Position numbers and translations under genes: made by a program
Notes under the pieces: generated by a model
The model's database searches: none
Told to the model about the DNA's origin: nothing
What the model saw: the letters and a program-made list of their open reading frames with translations, nothing else
Source: Alphaproteobacteria bacterium
GTDB taxonomy: Bacteria > Pseudomonadota > Alphaproteobacteria > Caulobacterales > Hyphomonadaceae
Reading direction: 5' to 3'
NCBI GenBank assembly: GCA_016125405.1
Contig: WGLW01000022.1
Coordinates: forward strand, 1 to 64,000
Length of the DNA stretch: 64,000 nt
In this document: positions 8,656 to 17,847 of the stretch, in pieces
Numbering within the stretch: the stretch's first letter is position 1
Layout: each line of letters opens with the position of its first letter

Positions 8656-9738
8656 ATGCGCGCCGCCATTCTGAAAGCATTCGGAGAACCGCTTGTTGTC
8701 GAGGAAAAGCCTGACCTGAAGCCCGCCGCCATGGGCGAGGTCGTCGTCGACGTCGTCGTGACGCGCATCCTCGGCTACATGGGCGAAGTGTTGAGCGGGG
8801 CCCGGAACTACATGTTGGAGACCCCCGCGATCCCCGGCGCCGGCGCCATCGGACGCGTGCGAGCTGTCGGACCGGACGCCACGCTGCTCAAGCCGGGAGA
8901 CTGGGTTTATTGCGACCCGACCGTACGGTCGCGGGATAATGCCGAGGATCCCGACATCACGCTGCAGGGCCTCAGCGCGCGGGGCGAGGGCGGGCTCAAG
9001 CTGCAGCGCTATTTCCATGACGGGTCATGGGCGGAGCAGATGCGACTGCCGACCGAGAACGCCATCCCGATCGGGCCGATCCGAACAGAGGATGCCGGCG
9101 GCTGGTGCGCGATGGGATCGTACCTCGTGCCGTATGGCGGTTTTCTGAAGGGTGATCTCAAGGCCGGCGAAACCGTTCTGGTCTCGGGCGCGACGGGCGG
9201 GTTCGGCCGGTCGGCTGTTGCGGTCGCGCTGGCGATGGGCGCCGGCTGCGTGATCGCAACCGGCCGCAACAAGGCCGCTCTGGACTCGATCGTCCGGCGT
9301 CATGGCGAGCGCGTGCGCGTCGTCGCCATGGAGGGAGACGAGGATGCCGACCGCGCGGCCATAATCAAGGCGGCGCCCGGACCCATCGACTGCGTGTTCG
9401 ACATGTTGCCGCCAATGGCCAGCGCAATTCAGGCGCGTACGGCGATCATGGCGGTCCGCAGGTATGGCCGCGTCATCCTGATGGGCGGGATCAATATGCA
9501 GGGCGGCCCCGGCCTGGAGTTGTCCTACGCCTGGTTGATGCGCAACTGCATCACGATCCACGGCGTCTGGATGTATCCGCCGCACGCCCCGGCCGCGCTG
9601 GCCAAGATGATAAGAGCTGGCCAACTCGCGATAACCGCTCCGGCGACACGGTTTTCGCTCGATCAGGTCAACGACGCCGTTGCGCACGCGGCGTCCAGTT
9701 CAGGCCGGACCGAACTCTGGCCCGGTGGTGCGCCGTAG
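8656..9738 (+). CDS. Zinc-type alcohol dehydrogenase-like (MDR) oxidoreductase
   Basis: This 360-residue medium-chain dehydrogenase/reductase starts MRAAILKAFGEPLVVEE, typical of the quinone oxidoreductase/alcohol dehydrogenase superfamily. The nucleotide-binding motif is SGATGGFGRSAVAVALA at about residues 176-192, an NAD(P)-type Rossmann site. The structural-zinc Cys cluster is absent, and the catalytic zinc ligands are not evident in the first 80 residues. This argues for a zinc-independent reductase. A strong ribosome binding site (GAGGAGATC) precedes the ATG. The gene is divergent from an XRE regulator and is probably controlled by it. The substrate is unknown. Confidence 0.85.
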   Translation: MRAAILKAFGEPLVVEEKPDLKPAAMGEVVVDVVVTRILGYMGEVLSGARNYMLETPAIPGAGAIGRVRAVGPDATLLKPGDWVYCDPTVRSRDNAEDPDITLQGLSARGEGGLKLQRYFHDGSWAEQMRLPTENAIPIGPIRTEDAGGWCAMGSYLVPYGGFLKGDLKAGETVLVSGATGGFGRSAVAVALAMGAGCVIATGRNKAALDSIVRRHGERVRVVAMEGDEDADRAAIIKAAPGPIDCVFDMLPPMASAIQARTAIMAVRRYGRVILMGGINMQGGPGLELSYAWLMRNCITIHGVWMYPPHAPAALAKMIRAGQLAITAPATRFSLDQVNDAVAHAASSSGRTELWPGGAP

Positions 9739-9885
9739 ACCCCGGCCGCAAGCGCGATCCGCTGGCCTGTCGTTCGGGTGTTCGGGATATGGAGCGGCTT
9801 TTGGCCCGATGGGCGCGGGGCTGGCCAACAAGATGGATGCGGATAATGTGCGGCCAAAGAATGGGGCAAGACGGAGGAGGACTAC

Positions 9886-11733
9886 TTGAAAATCGCACGC
9901 GCGCTTACCGCAACGGCCGTTCTCGGATTGGGGCTTGGCGCCGGGCCGCTGTTGCAGGCTGAAGCCCAGCAAAACAATGCCGGGCTTGAGGTGTATTCCG
10001 GCTATTGCGCCTCGTGCCACGATACCGCCGCTGGACGCGCGCCCGTGCGCTTCACCATCGGCCAGCTTGGACCCAACGCGATCGTGCAGGCCCTGACGCA
10101 GGGCTCGATGAAGTCGATCGGCGCGGGCCTCACCGAAACGCAGATCCATGATGTCGCGACGTATATTTCCGGCAAGGAGCCCACCGATCCCTCCGCCGGC
10201 CCGGCGCCGCTGGCCAATCCCTGCCCGAAAGCGGATCCGATCAAGATCTCCGCGAACGGCTGGAATGGCTGGAGCCCGGATCTGGCCAACACGCGCTTCC
10301 AGCCCAAGCCCGGCATCAAGGCCGCCGACGTGCCGAAGCTGAAGGTGAAATGGACGTTCGCCTACGACGGCTCGAAGAACACGCAGGTGACGGCGGTCGG
10401 CGACCGCCTGTTCCTCGGGTCGACCGGCGGCGTCGTCTATTCGCTCAATGCAAAGACGGGGTGCTCTTACTGGCGGTATGACGCGCCTGCGGGCGTGCGC
10501 GCCGCGGTGGTTGTCGACAAGTTCGCCAAGTCGCCGTCCGGATATGCGGTGTTCGTCTCCGACATGTCGGTGACGGTGAAGGCGCTCGACGCCATGACCG
10601 GCAAGGTGATCTGGACGTCGGACAAGCTGGAGACCCATCCGGCTGCGATGCTGACCGGCGGCGCGGCGCTGCACAACGGCGTGCTCTATGTTCCGGTCTC
10701 CTCGAGCGAGGAGGTCGCCGCGGGCCGGCCCGGCTATATCTGCTGCAGCTTCCGCGGCAGCCTGGTCGCCATTGACGAAGCCACAGGCAAGCAGCTCTGG
10801 AAGACCTACGCCATTCCGGACGAGCCCAAGCCCTACAAGGCCGACAAACCCCAGCTCGGTCCGGCCGGCGCCGCCATCTGGTCGCGGCCCACGGTCGACG
10901 CCAAGCGCGGTCTCGTCTACGTCGCCACCGGCGATTCCTATACCGATGTCGACACCGATCGCGCCGACGCCTTGATCGCGTTCGACATGAAGACGGGCGC
11001 GGTGAAATGGAGCAACCAGGTCACGCCCAACGACAACTTCATCGTCGCCAACTGCTATAGCCCGGAGGCCATCGCCGCCAACTCGAACTGTCCGAGCCCG
11101 ATGGGTCCGGACGTCGACTTTGGCGCCTCGCCGATCCTGCAGAAGATGGCCAACGGGAAGGACATCCTGCTGGCCGGGCAGAAATCCGGCGAGGTCTATG
11201 GGCTCGATCCGGACGGCGGCAAGACGTTGTGGAAGGTGCGGCTGGGCGTCGGCAGCCCCGCTGGCGGCGTTGAATGGGGCATGGCGTCCGACAAGACCCA
11301 GCTCTACGTCGCCATCGCCGACACCAACCGGCCGAACGGCAAGCCGGGCCTGAACGCCGTGAAGCTCGCGACCGGCGATGTCGCGTGGACGACGCCGACG
11401 CCCAGGCTGGATTGCCCGCAGGGCAAACGCTGCCCGGTCGGCCAGTCAGCGCCGGTGAGCCTCATCCCCGGCGTCGCTTTCTCCGGCGCGCTCGATGGCC
11501 ACATGCGCGCCTATGACGCCAAGACGGGCGCGATCATCTGGGATTTCGACACCACGGCGACGCCCTATGACACGGTCAACGGCGAGGAGGGCGTGCACGG
11601 CGGCGCGTTCGACGCGACGGGGCCGACCTTCGTCGGCGGCATGATGTTCGTGCACTCGGGCTATCCGGGCGTGATGTCGGCGGGCAATCTCGGCCAGAAC
11701 CTGCTGATGGCGTTTTCCATCGACGGGAAATGA
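9886..11733 (+). CDS. PQQ-dependent dehydrogenase with N-terminal cytochrome c domain
   Basis: This 615-residue periplasmic quinohaemoprotein starts at a TTG with GGAGGA 5 bases upstream. The signal peptide ends near AEAQ (about residue 28). A small cytochrome c domain follows, with the haem site YCASCHD at about residues 41-47. An eight-bladed PQQ propeller makes up the rest. Vicinal cysteines (YICCSF, about residue 285) are the disulfide ring seen near PQQ in quinoprotein alcohol dehydrogenases. The cytochrome-first order matches polyvinyl-alcohol dehydrogenase (cytochrome) and its relatives, so a secondary-alcohol substrate is plausible but unproven. A second, lipoprotein version lies at 39917-41989. 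A very strong hairpin follows the stop. Confidence 0.9.
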   Translation: MKIARALTATAVLGLGLGAGPLLQAEAQQNNAGLEVYSGYCASCHDTAAGRAPVRFTIGQLGPNAIVQALTQGSMKSIGAGLTETQIHDVATYISGKEPTDPSAGPAPLANPCPKADPIKISANGWNGWSPDLANTRFQPKPGIKAADVPKLKVKWTFAYDGSKNTQVTAVGDRLFLGSTGGVVYSLNAKTGCSYWRYDAPAGVRAAVVVDKFAKSPSGYAVFVSDMSVTVKALDAMTGKVIWTSDKLETHPAAMLTGGAALHNGVLYVPVSSSEEVAAGRPGYICCSFRGSLVAIDEATGKQLWKTYAIPDEPKPYKADKPQLGPAGAAIWSRPTVDAKRGLVYVATGDSYTDVDTDRADALIAFDMKTGAVKWSNQVTPNDNFIVANCYSPEAIAANSNCPSPMGPDVDFGASPILQKMANGKDILLAGQKSGEVYGLDPDGGKTLWKVRLGVGSPAGGVEWGMASDKTQLYVAIADTNRPNGKPGLNAVKLATGDVAWTTPTPRLDCPQGKRCPVGQSAPVSLIPGVAFSGALDGHMRAYDAKTGAIIWDFDTTATPYDTVNGEEGVHGGAFDATGPTFVGGMMFVHSGYPGVMSAGNLGQNLLMAFSIDGK

Positions 11734-11759
11734 CCGTTCAGGACACGCGCCCAAACGCA

Positions 11760-11796
11760 TTTCGCCGCCCGTGGAGCGAGTCCACGGGCGGCGAAA
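11760..11796. terminator. Strong hairpin, probable shared transcription terminator
   Basis: A perfect 16-bp stem (TTTCGCCGCCCGTGGA and its complement) encloses a 5-base loop (GCGAG). It starts 26 bases after the stop of the PQQ dehydrogenase and 24 bases past the stop of the minus-strand gene at 11820. No long U-run follows on either strand, so termination may rely on stem strength or Rho. Confidence 0.7.
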
Positions 11797-11819
11797 CGTC
11801 AAACACTCAGACGGTCAGG

Positions 11820-11975
11820 TCAGCCTTGCGGCTTTTTCTGGTCCGGACGCTGGTTCTGCGGCTGCCCGCCCTGTTGCGGGTTGCGACCTTGCTCAGCCTG
11901 CTGCTGTTGCTGGCGCCGGCGTTCTTCTTCCGTCTGGTTGGGGTTTTGCTGGTTCGGGTTTTGGGGGTCGGCCAT
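11820..11975 (-). CDS. Small Gln/Asn/Pro-rich hydrophilic protein
   Basis: This 51-residue protein starts MADPQNPNQQNPNQTEEE and is almost wholly Gln, Asn, Pro, Arg, Glu and Lys, with no hydrophobic core. It is predicted to be intrinsically disordered. I chose the ATG at 11973-11975 because GAGGAA lies 6 bases upstream. The frame extends further upstream but without a site. Short proteins of this type occur in alphaproteobacteria with no known function. A similar 70-residue protein is encoded 229 bases upstream on the same strand. Confidence 0.6.
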   Translation of the reverse strand: MADPQNPNQQNPNQTEEERRRQQQQQAEQGRNPQQGGQPQNQRPDQKKPQG

Positions 11976-12203
11976 GGGCTGTTCCTCTTCATTGGTTGAA
12001 ACGCGCGGACTGCCACGTCCCCAGATCGCGCATGGGGAGAACGGCTGCGAGCGTCGGCAGTTCCGCACGATTGCTGTGTGTTGATGAGACGGGAACCCGC
12101 GGGGGCTGACGATTCAGCGCAGGCTTTCTTGCCGCCCGCGATGACGATGCGCGGGGCTTATGTCAGCGGATTTTGCCGGCCGTATGATTGGCCGGTGAGT
12201 TGG

Positions 12204-12416
12204 TCAGTCGGTCGGTTCAGGCTGGTCGCGCAGGACGTGGCTGACGCCTGGAATGTCGGCGTCGGGATCATCGCCCATCTGCTGCTGCCTGCGCGAGGCT
12301 TGCGCCTGCTGTTGCTGGCGTCCCCATTTGGGATCGTCCTGCGGGCGGCGGTTGGGATCCGCTGGAATGTCGTCGATGGCTGGCGTGTTGCGGGGAGTCC
12401 TTTCCGGATTGCCCAT
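12204..12416 (-). CDS. Small hydrophilic hypothetical protein
   Basis: This 70-residue protein starts MGNPERTPRNTPAIDDIPAD and ends with PDADIPGVSHVLRDQPEPTD. A central Gln/Arg-rich run is probably helical and the ends look disordered. GGAAGGAGACC lies just before the ATG at 12414-12416, a very strong ribosome binding site that supports real translation. The function is unknown. It shares its hydrophilic, Gln-rich character with the protein at 11820-11975. Confidence 0.7.
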   Translation of the reverse strand: MGNPERTPRNTPAIDDIPADPNRRPQDDPKWGRQQQQAQASRRQQQMGDDPDADIPGVSHVLRDQPEPTD

Positions 12417-12582
12417 GGCGGTCTCCTTCCTGTTTCGCTGTCTTTTGACCCTGACGGTTCTTCGCGTGCTCTCGACGTCCCCCGCACGCACAGGCGGACT
12501 CAACGCGGGCGAGTCGGCGCTGTTCCGCGACTCGCGTCAAGTTCTGGTGAGTAACAATGACGCGCCGCGCGCGTTTTCGCGA

Positions 12583-13158
12583 CTATTGAGCGGTGGATGA
12601 CGCCGGCGTGCGGCCGAGCAGGCCGAGAACGGGAGCCGGCTTGCCGTCCGAGTAGCCGTCCATGTTGATCGCCTGTCCGGCGCGCGTGGCGTCGTCGAGC
12701 GAATAGCCCTTTTCCTTCACGAGATACGCCGCCCACATGTGGCTGGCGCGCCAGGCGATGGTGCAGTGCAACAGCACCTTCGTGTCGCCGGCGGCTTTCA
12801 TCGCGGCGGCCATCTTCGCTTCGGCCTCGGGCGTGTAGGGCGTGTCCGGCCCGCCGAGCGGGATATGCACGTAGGTCATGCCCAGCTCTTTCGCGAGCGC
12901 TTCCTCGTCATAAGGAACGGCCTTGCGGTTATCCATCTCGCGCTGGGTGCGCAGGTTGATGATGGTGGTGACGCCCTCGGCCTTCATCGCGCGCAGCGCC
13001 GCCTCGGACGGCTGGCCCGCGACATAGGCCGGGCCAACGTCCGCGATCACCGCCTGGAAGCCGGGCTTGTCCACCTTCACCGGAAAATGGATCGGCGCCT
13101 GCGCGAACGCGGGCGCGGCCGCGAAGAGGGCGAAGGCGAGAGTGGGGATAAGGCGCAT
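12583..13158 (-). CDS. Exported DUF442-like (BLH-type) protein tyrosine phosphatase
   Basis: This 191-residue protein has a signal peptide ending near AFAQ (residue 20). It carries a rhodanese/phosphatase-like domain with VAGQPSEAALRAMKAEGVTT, a hallmark of DUF442/beta-lactamase-hydrolase-like phosphatases. The P-loop reads HCTIAWRAS, in which Cys and Arg are four residues apart as in that group (HCxxxxR), not five as in classical tyrosine phosphatases. It should act in the periplasm. Its start is 22 bases after the stop of the secreted gene at 13181, so the two probably form an operon. The substrate is unknown. Confidence 0.8.
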   Translation of the reverse strand: MRLIPTLAFALFAAAPAFAQAPIHFPVKVDKPGFQAVIADVGPAYVAGQPSEAALRAMKAEGVTTIINLRTQREMDNRKAVPYDEEALAKELGMTYVHIPLGGPDTPYTPEAEAKMAAAMKAAGDTKVLLHCTIAWRASHMWAAYLVKEKGYSLDDATRAGQAINMDGYSDGKPAPVLGLLGRTPASSTAQ

Positions 13159-13180
13159 TGAGGCCGGTCCCTTCTGCTAC

Positions 13181-14248
13181 TTACTCCCCGCGGTCTTTTC
13201 CGCCGGTGTGTTCGGCGCCGATGTGGTCGTCGTGGCGGCCGCCCTTGAGGATGTCCTGCAGGCCGTAATTGCCCTCGTGGCAGGCGTATTCGTAGAGCTG
13301 GTCGTTCGATTTGTTGAGCGGCATCTGCCCGCGCCAGACCGAGGTGTAGACGACCGGATCGTTGATCTCGAATTCGTAGAGAATCTGGCTGTCGGAGATG
13401 CGGGTGAAGCGCTCGGTCACCTTGCCGCTGTCGGACAGGAGAACGGAGCCGGCCCGCTGGGCCGGGTTGATGTGGTTGGTTTCGACCACCAGCGTGTCGC
13501 CGTCCCAGTGCGCGATGGAATCGCCCATCCAGGGCTGCACATTGTCCTTGCGGTGTTCGCCGCCGATGCGGGCGATGCGCACGTCGTGGATCATCTCCGA
13601 CATGATCATCAGGTTGTTCGGCGTTTCGACGATCTGGAAGTTGTTGTTGTAGAGATAGTTGCCGAAGGGCGGGCCGCCCGTGCCCATGAACATGCAGCGC
13701 TCGGAGAGGCCGCGCTCTTCCGGGTTGTCATAGCCGGTGCCGAGGCGGCGCGGGTTGGCGGCGCGCATCTTGCGGCCTTCCTCGGTGAGCGCCGGGATGC
13801 GGCCGTTTTCCGGGAAGGTGATGAAGGACGAGCGCAGCTCGCCGCCGATGTGGGCGACGGTCTTGCCCGGGTCGGTGTAGGCGACGTCGTAATTGCCGAC
13901 CGGCGGCAGCGGCTTGCCTTTTTCGGGCGCGCCTTCCTTGGGATCAACGTAAGAGGCGCTGGTGTCCGCGAGGCGCTGGTTGATCAGCGCGCCGCCTTCG
14001 AGCTTGTCGGCCTGGGCGCGCGTCAACACGAGGGGCAGGCCCGGCGGGCGCTCCATCCGCGTCACCGAGGCGTTGGACCAGTTGCCCTGCAGGTCGGGCT
14101 TGCCGAAGGCGGTGCGCGGCGGCTGGTAGGAGCCGGCGATCGCGGCAGCGTCGGGCGCCGCCTGGGCGAAGGATGGCGCGGCGCAGGCAAGCGCGGCGGC
14201 GATCACGGCAAGGGCGGCGCCTGCGCGGATGCGGGTTGACGGTGTCAT
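13181..14248 (-). CDS. Exported hypothetical protein, repeated family copy 1
   Basis: This 355-residue protein has a signal peptide ending near SFAQA (about residue 30). It belongs to a family present four times in this window. Shared blocks in order are: GNWSNASVTRMERP, GELRSSFITFPENGRIP, GGPPFGNYLYNNNFQIVETP, GDSIAHWDGDTLVVETN, VTERFTR, YEFEINDPVVYTSVWRG and YEYACHEGNYGLQDIL. The pattern of Trp/Asp/Gly turns and beta strands suggests a secreted beta-rich fold. I recognise no catalytic motif. GGGAGGAAC precedes the ATG. The phosphatase-like gene at 12583 follows after 22 bases. Nothing in the sequence shows the ligand. Confidence 0.85.
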   Translation of the reverse strand: MTPSTRIRAGAALAVIAAALACAAPSFAQAAPDAAAIAGSYQPPRTAFGKPDLQGNWSNASVTRMERPPGLPLVLTRAQADKLEGGALINQRLADTSASYVDPKEGAPEKGKPLPPVGNYDVAYTDPGKTVAHIGGELRSSFITFPENGRIPALTEEGRKMRAANPRRLGTGYDNPEERGLSERCMFMGTGGPPFGNYLYNNNFQIVETPNNLMIMSEMIHDVRIARIGGEHRKDNVQPWMGDSIAHWDGDTLVVETNHINPAQRAGSVLLSDSGKVTERFTRISDSQILYEFEINDPVVYTSVWRGQMPLNKSNDQLYEYACHEGNYGLQDILKGGRHDDHIGAEHTGGKDRGE

Positions 14249-14429
14249 GCGATGTTCCTCCCGAGTCGCGGCCGTCTGGCTCCGGGGTTCGACGGGCCTG
14301 CGGTCCTGAGTTTGGCGCGGAGATTGCCCCGGCGGCGCCTGCGCATCAAGCTGTGGCGCGGCAATCTTTTGTGAGACGGGGGTGGCTTGAGGCCGCTAGC
14401 CGATGCGGAAGCCGCAGATCTTGTGGCCG

Positions 14430-16946
14430 TCACGCCCGCTCGACAAAGCTTTCCACCACCTTCTTCACCCCCGCCTTTTCGAAGGCGACGGTGAGCTTGG
14501 CGCCCTCGATGTGGGTGATGCGGCCGTAGCCGAACTTCTGGTGGAAGATGCGTACGCCGATCTCCAGTCCGCCGGCGGCGGCGGGGTCTGACGAGGCCAG
14601 CAGGTCGCCCGGCGTGCGGCCGCGCGGAACGGGACGGCCATCAGCGTCGGGCGCGCGGAAGGAGCGGCCCTCGATGTCGGGCGGACGCGGGGCGGAGCGC
14701 ATGCCGGCCGCCCGCGCGCGCTTCCAGCCCGGGCTCTCGTAGGTCGAGCGGAAGCCCGTGGGCGTGTTGTCGAAGACGGACTTGCCGGCGGGCTCCGCCG
14801 TATTGCCGCCGCCGCCGTAGAAGGTTCCGCCGGGCGAGACGTATCCGGTTTCAGACACCGCATCGACATGGCGCGGCGGCAGTTCGTCGATGAAGCGGGA
14901 GGGGAGGACAGACGTCCAGCGGCCATAGATCTGCCGGTTGGCGACGAAGGAGATGTAGGCCCGCTCGCGCGCGCGGGTGATGCCGACATAGGCGAGGCGG
15001 CGCTCCTCCTCGAGGCCCTTGGCGCCGGTTTCATCGAGGCTGCGGCGCGAAGGAAAGACTTCCTCCTCCCAGCCGGGCAGGAAGACCATCGGCCATTCGA
15101 GGCCCTTGGCCGAGTGCAGCGTCAGGATCTGCACCTGGTCGTCGGCGCCGGAGCCCTCGGCGTTGTCCATCACCAGCTCGACGTGTTCGAGGAACGCATC
15201 GAGGCTGTCGAAGGCGCCCATGGCGCGCACCAGCTCTTTCAGGTTTTCGAGGCGTGTCTGCGACTGGGGCGATTTGTCGGCCTGCAGCATGTCCGTGTAG
15301 CCGGACTCCTCGAGGATGATTTCGAGCAGGCGCGGATGATCGATCTCCGACGTTTCGCTGGAATGGTACTGCGCGCGCCAGCGTTCGAGGTCGACGATGA
15401 AGCGGCGCAAGCCCGTCTTGGCCGGGCCTTTGATCTCCTCGCCGCGGATCATCATGTCGGCGGCGTTGGCCAGCGGCGTCTGCATCTCGCGGGCGACGAT
15501 CTGAACTTTCTGGAGCGTGGTCGCGCCGACGCCGCGCTTGGGCTGGTTGACCACCCGCTCGAAAGCGAGGTCGTCGGCAGGCGAGCGCATCAGGCGCAGA
15601 TAGGCCATGGCGTCGCGGATTTCCGCGCGCTCGAAGAAGCGCGGGCCGCCGATGACGCGATAGGGGATGCCGGCGACAATGAAGCGCTCTTCGAAGGCGC
15701 GCATCTGCCACGAGGCGCGCACCAGCACGGCGCACTCGTCATAGCGGTGTCCGGCCTGGCGCCAGGAGGTGACATCGTCCGCGACGAGGCGGGCTTCCTG
15801 TTCGCCGTCCCATACGCCGCGCACCTTCACGAGGTCGCCTTCGCCCGCATCGGTGCGCAGCGTCTTGCCGAGGCGCGAGCGGTTGGAGGTGATGAGGTGG
15901 CTGGCGGCGGCGAGGATGTGGGCGGTGGAGCGGTAGTTCTGTTCCAGCCGGATCACTTTCGCGCCGGGGAAGTCGCGCTCGAAACGCAGGATGTTGTCCA
16001 CTTCAGCGCCGCGCCAGCCATAGATCGACTGGTCATCGTCGCCCACGCAGCAGATGTTGCCCGAGCCCTGCGCCAGCAGCCGCAGCCAGAGATACTGCGC
16101 GACGTTGGTGTCCTGGTATTCGTCCACCAGCAGATAGCGGAAACGCTTGTGGTAGTCGGCGAGGACTTCCGGGTTTTCAGTGAAGATGCGGATGGTGTGC
16201 AGCAGGAGGTCGCCGAAATCGACGGCGTTCAGGACGCGCAGACGGTCCTGGTAGATCTGGTAGAGACGGCCGCCTTTGCCTTCAGCGAACTGGCGCGCGT
16301 CTTCGGGCGGCAGCTTCTCCGGCAGGATGGCGCGGTTCTTCCAGCCGTCGATCAGCGAGGCGAGATAGCGCGGCGTCCAGCGTTTCTGGTCGATGCCTTC
16401 GGCGTCGAGCACCTGACGGATGAGGCGCAGCTGGTCGTCCGTATCGAGCACGGTGAAGCCGGACTTCAGTTTCACCAGCTCGGCGTGCTTGCGCAGGATC
16501 TGCGCCGAGACCGAGTGGAAGGTGCCAAGCCAGCGCAGCCCTTCGGCGTCGGGGCCAACCAGCCGCATGGTGCGCTCGCGCATTTCGCGCGCCGCCTTGT
16601 TGGTGAAGGTGACGACGAGCATCTGGCTGGGCCAGGCGCGCTTGGTGGCGAGAATGTGGGCGACGCGCGTCGTCAGCACCCGCGTCTTGCCGGTGCCGGC
16701 GCCGGCCAGGACGAGCAGCGGGCCCTCGGTGGTGAGCACCGCCTCGCGCTGTTCCGGGTTGAGGCCGTCGAGATAGTCCGGGCTGGCGGCGCCTGCCTCC
16801 GGTCCGGGCGGGCGGGCCATGGCGCGCTCGGAAATCGGCCGGGTGTCGCGCGGCGCCGCGTCAGGCGGCGCTTCGTTCCGCTCCTCTGGAAGCGGTGCGT
16901 CGTCCGGGAAGGGAATGTCGTCGTCCGGGGGGCGGGAATCGGCCAT
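14430..16946 (-). CDS. UvrD/PcrA-type ATP-dependent DNA helicase (superfamily 1A)
   Basis: This 838-residue 3'-to-5' DNA helicase acts in mismatch or nucleotide-excision repair and in clearing RecA or replication blocks. Walker A is AGAGTGKTRVL at about residues 80-90. Walker B is VDEYQDTN (about 270), motif III is GDDDQSIYGWRGAE, and motif VI is VGITRARE. The C-terminus has the Tudor-like domain of this group (FHQKFGYGRITHIEGAKLTV). An acidic/Pro-rich N-terminal leader of about 60 residues precedes the helicase core. I chose the ATG at 16944-16946 over an upstream TTG. The opposite-strand 724-codon frame is a shadow. Confidence 0.95.
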   Translation of the reverse strand: MADSRPPDDDIPFPDDAPLPEERNEAPPDAAPRDTRPISERAMARPPGPEAGAASPDYLDGLNPEQREAVLTTEGPLLVLAGAGTGKTRVLTTRVAHILATKRAWPSQMLVVTFTNKAAREMRERTMRLVGPDAEGLRWLGTFHSVSAQILRKHAELVKLKSGFTVLDTDDQLRLIRQVLDAEGIDQKRWTPRYLASLIDGWKNRAILPEKLPPEDARQFAEGKGGRLYQIYQDRLRVLNAVDFGDLLLHTIRIFTENPEVLADYHKRFRYLLVDEYQDTNVAQYLWLRLLAQGSGNICCVGDDDQSIYGWRGAEVDNILRFERDFPGAKVIRLEQNYRSTAHILAAASHLITSNRSRLGKTLRTDAGEGDLVKVRGVWDGEQEARLVADDVTSWRQAGHRYDECAVLVRASWQMRAFEERFIVAGIPYRVIGGPRFFERAEIRDAMAYLRLMRSPADDLAFERVVNQPKRGVGATTLQKVQIVAREMQTPLANAADMMIRGEEIKGPAKTGLRRFIVDLERWRAQYHSSETSEIDHPRLLEIILEESGYTDMLQADKSPQSQTRLENLKELVRAMGAFDSLDAFLEHVELVMDNAEGSGADDQVQILTLHSAKGLEWPMVFLPGWEEEVFPSRRSLDETGAKGLEEERRLAYVGITRARERAYISFVANRQIYGRWTSVLPSRFIDELPPRHVDAVSETGYVSPGGTFYGGGGNTAEPAGKSVFDNTPTGFRSTYESPGWKRARAAGMRSAPRPPDIEGRSFRAPDADGRPVPRGRTPGDLLASSDPAAAGGLEIGVRIFHQKFGYGRITHIEGAKLTVAFEKAGVKKVVESFVERA

Positions 16947-17028
16947 TTCGCCCTGATCTGGCGGGGGATTCCGCAAAGCGCAACCCCACGCCCGCAGGAC
17001 CTTGATTTACGGTTTGTTCTCGCCCGCG

Positions 17029-17739
17029 CTATTGCCGCGTGAAGACGACCGGCGCGGTGAGGTTGGACTGATCGTACTCTCCGGCGAGGGTTTTTCCATC
17101 GGCCGCAAGCTGGCCTGAAAAGTCGCCGCGCAGGACCGGGATCTCGAACACCACCTTGTCGCCTGTGCGGCTGAAGGCGCCGACCGGGAGCGTCACGCCC
17201 GGCTGGTCGGGAGAGGTGACGGTGGCCGTGGTGGTCGCGGGGGTCGAGGCCACGTGAAGGTCGAGGCGCAGGAATGTGCTGCCGAACGTGCCTTCGGCCG
17301 TCCAGTCGCCGTCGAGTCCATCGACATGCGGCCAGGGTTTGGGCCGGCCGTGTTCGAGCGTGATGGGATAGATGCCGCCTGTGGTGAAATACTGGCCGGT
17401 CCAGTCCGCATTGGCGGCGTCCCATTTCAGTTCGAGACGCTGGCCGCCGTTTGCGGGCGTCGAGACAAGCAGGTTGTCGCCGGTCTGGTGGACATCGATG
17501 TCGACGCCGCTGGCGCCCTCATCGGGGCTGTCCGCCTTGCCGGTGAGGCCGCCGCCCGGCGCATCGGAAATGTGAAGCGCGAGGCGCGCCGACTGGGGCA
17601 GGTGGAATACGCCGGACCAGTCGCCTTCAGCGGTGGCGGCGTGCGCCGACTGCGCCAGCGCTGGCGGGGCGCTGCAGGCAAGGCCAAGCATGGCCAATGC
17701 GGCTGAGGCGGCGAACATATTGCGTGCGTGCATGGACAT
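17029..17739 (-). CDS. Exported two-repeat beta-rich hypothetical protein (paralogue A)
   Basis: This 236-residue protein has a signal peptide ending near ALAQ (about residue 30). Two tandem repeats of about 100 residues each contain the pattern GxWxG, LxLHI(S/A), a SPD(E/Q)G or SPDQPG turn, FxxP and ADGKTLAG. The same domain occurs in the protein at 19806-20516. Related domains are found N-terminal to some secreted alpha/beta hydrolases, but here the protein is the domain alone. It is probably periplasmic. I chose the ATG at 17737-17739 with AGGA upstream. The function is unknown. Confidence 0.75.
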   Translation of the reverse strand: MSMHARNMFAASAALAMLGLACSAPPALAQSAHAATAEGDWSGVFHLPQSARLALHISDAPGGGLTGKADSPDEGASGVDIDVHQTGDNLLVSTPANGGQRLELKWDAANADWTGQYFTTGGIYPITLEHGRPKPWPHVDGLDGDWTAEGTFGSTFLRLDLHVASTPATTTATVTSPDQPGVTLPVGAFSRTGDKVVFEIPVLRGDFSGQLAADGKTLAGEYDQSNLTAPVVFTRQ

Positions 17740-17847
17740 GGGTTGGTCCTCGCTGGCGGCGACCGTCCCAAGACCGGCAGAATGCGCTCGCCGGGGCATG
17801 TCGGCAATCTGCGGCGCTGCAATCACCGCGATTTGAGCAGCCGAAGG

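Noticed and set aside
13067-14239. 390-codon plus-strand open frame opposite family copy 1
   Set aside because: Val/Ala/Asp-rich mirror of the real gene, which has a signal peptide, a ribosome binding site and paralogues.
14868-17042. 724-codon plus-strand open frame opposite the UvrD/PcrA gene
   Set aside because: GC-rich shadow of a certain helicase gene. It has no family resemblance of its own.
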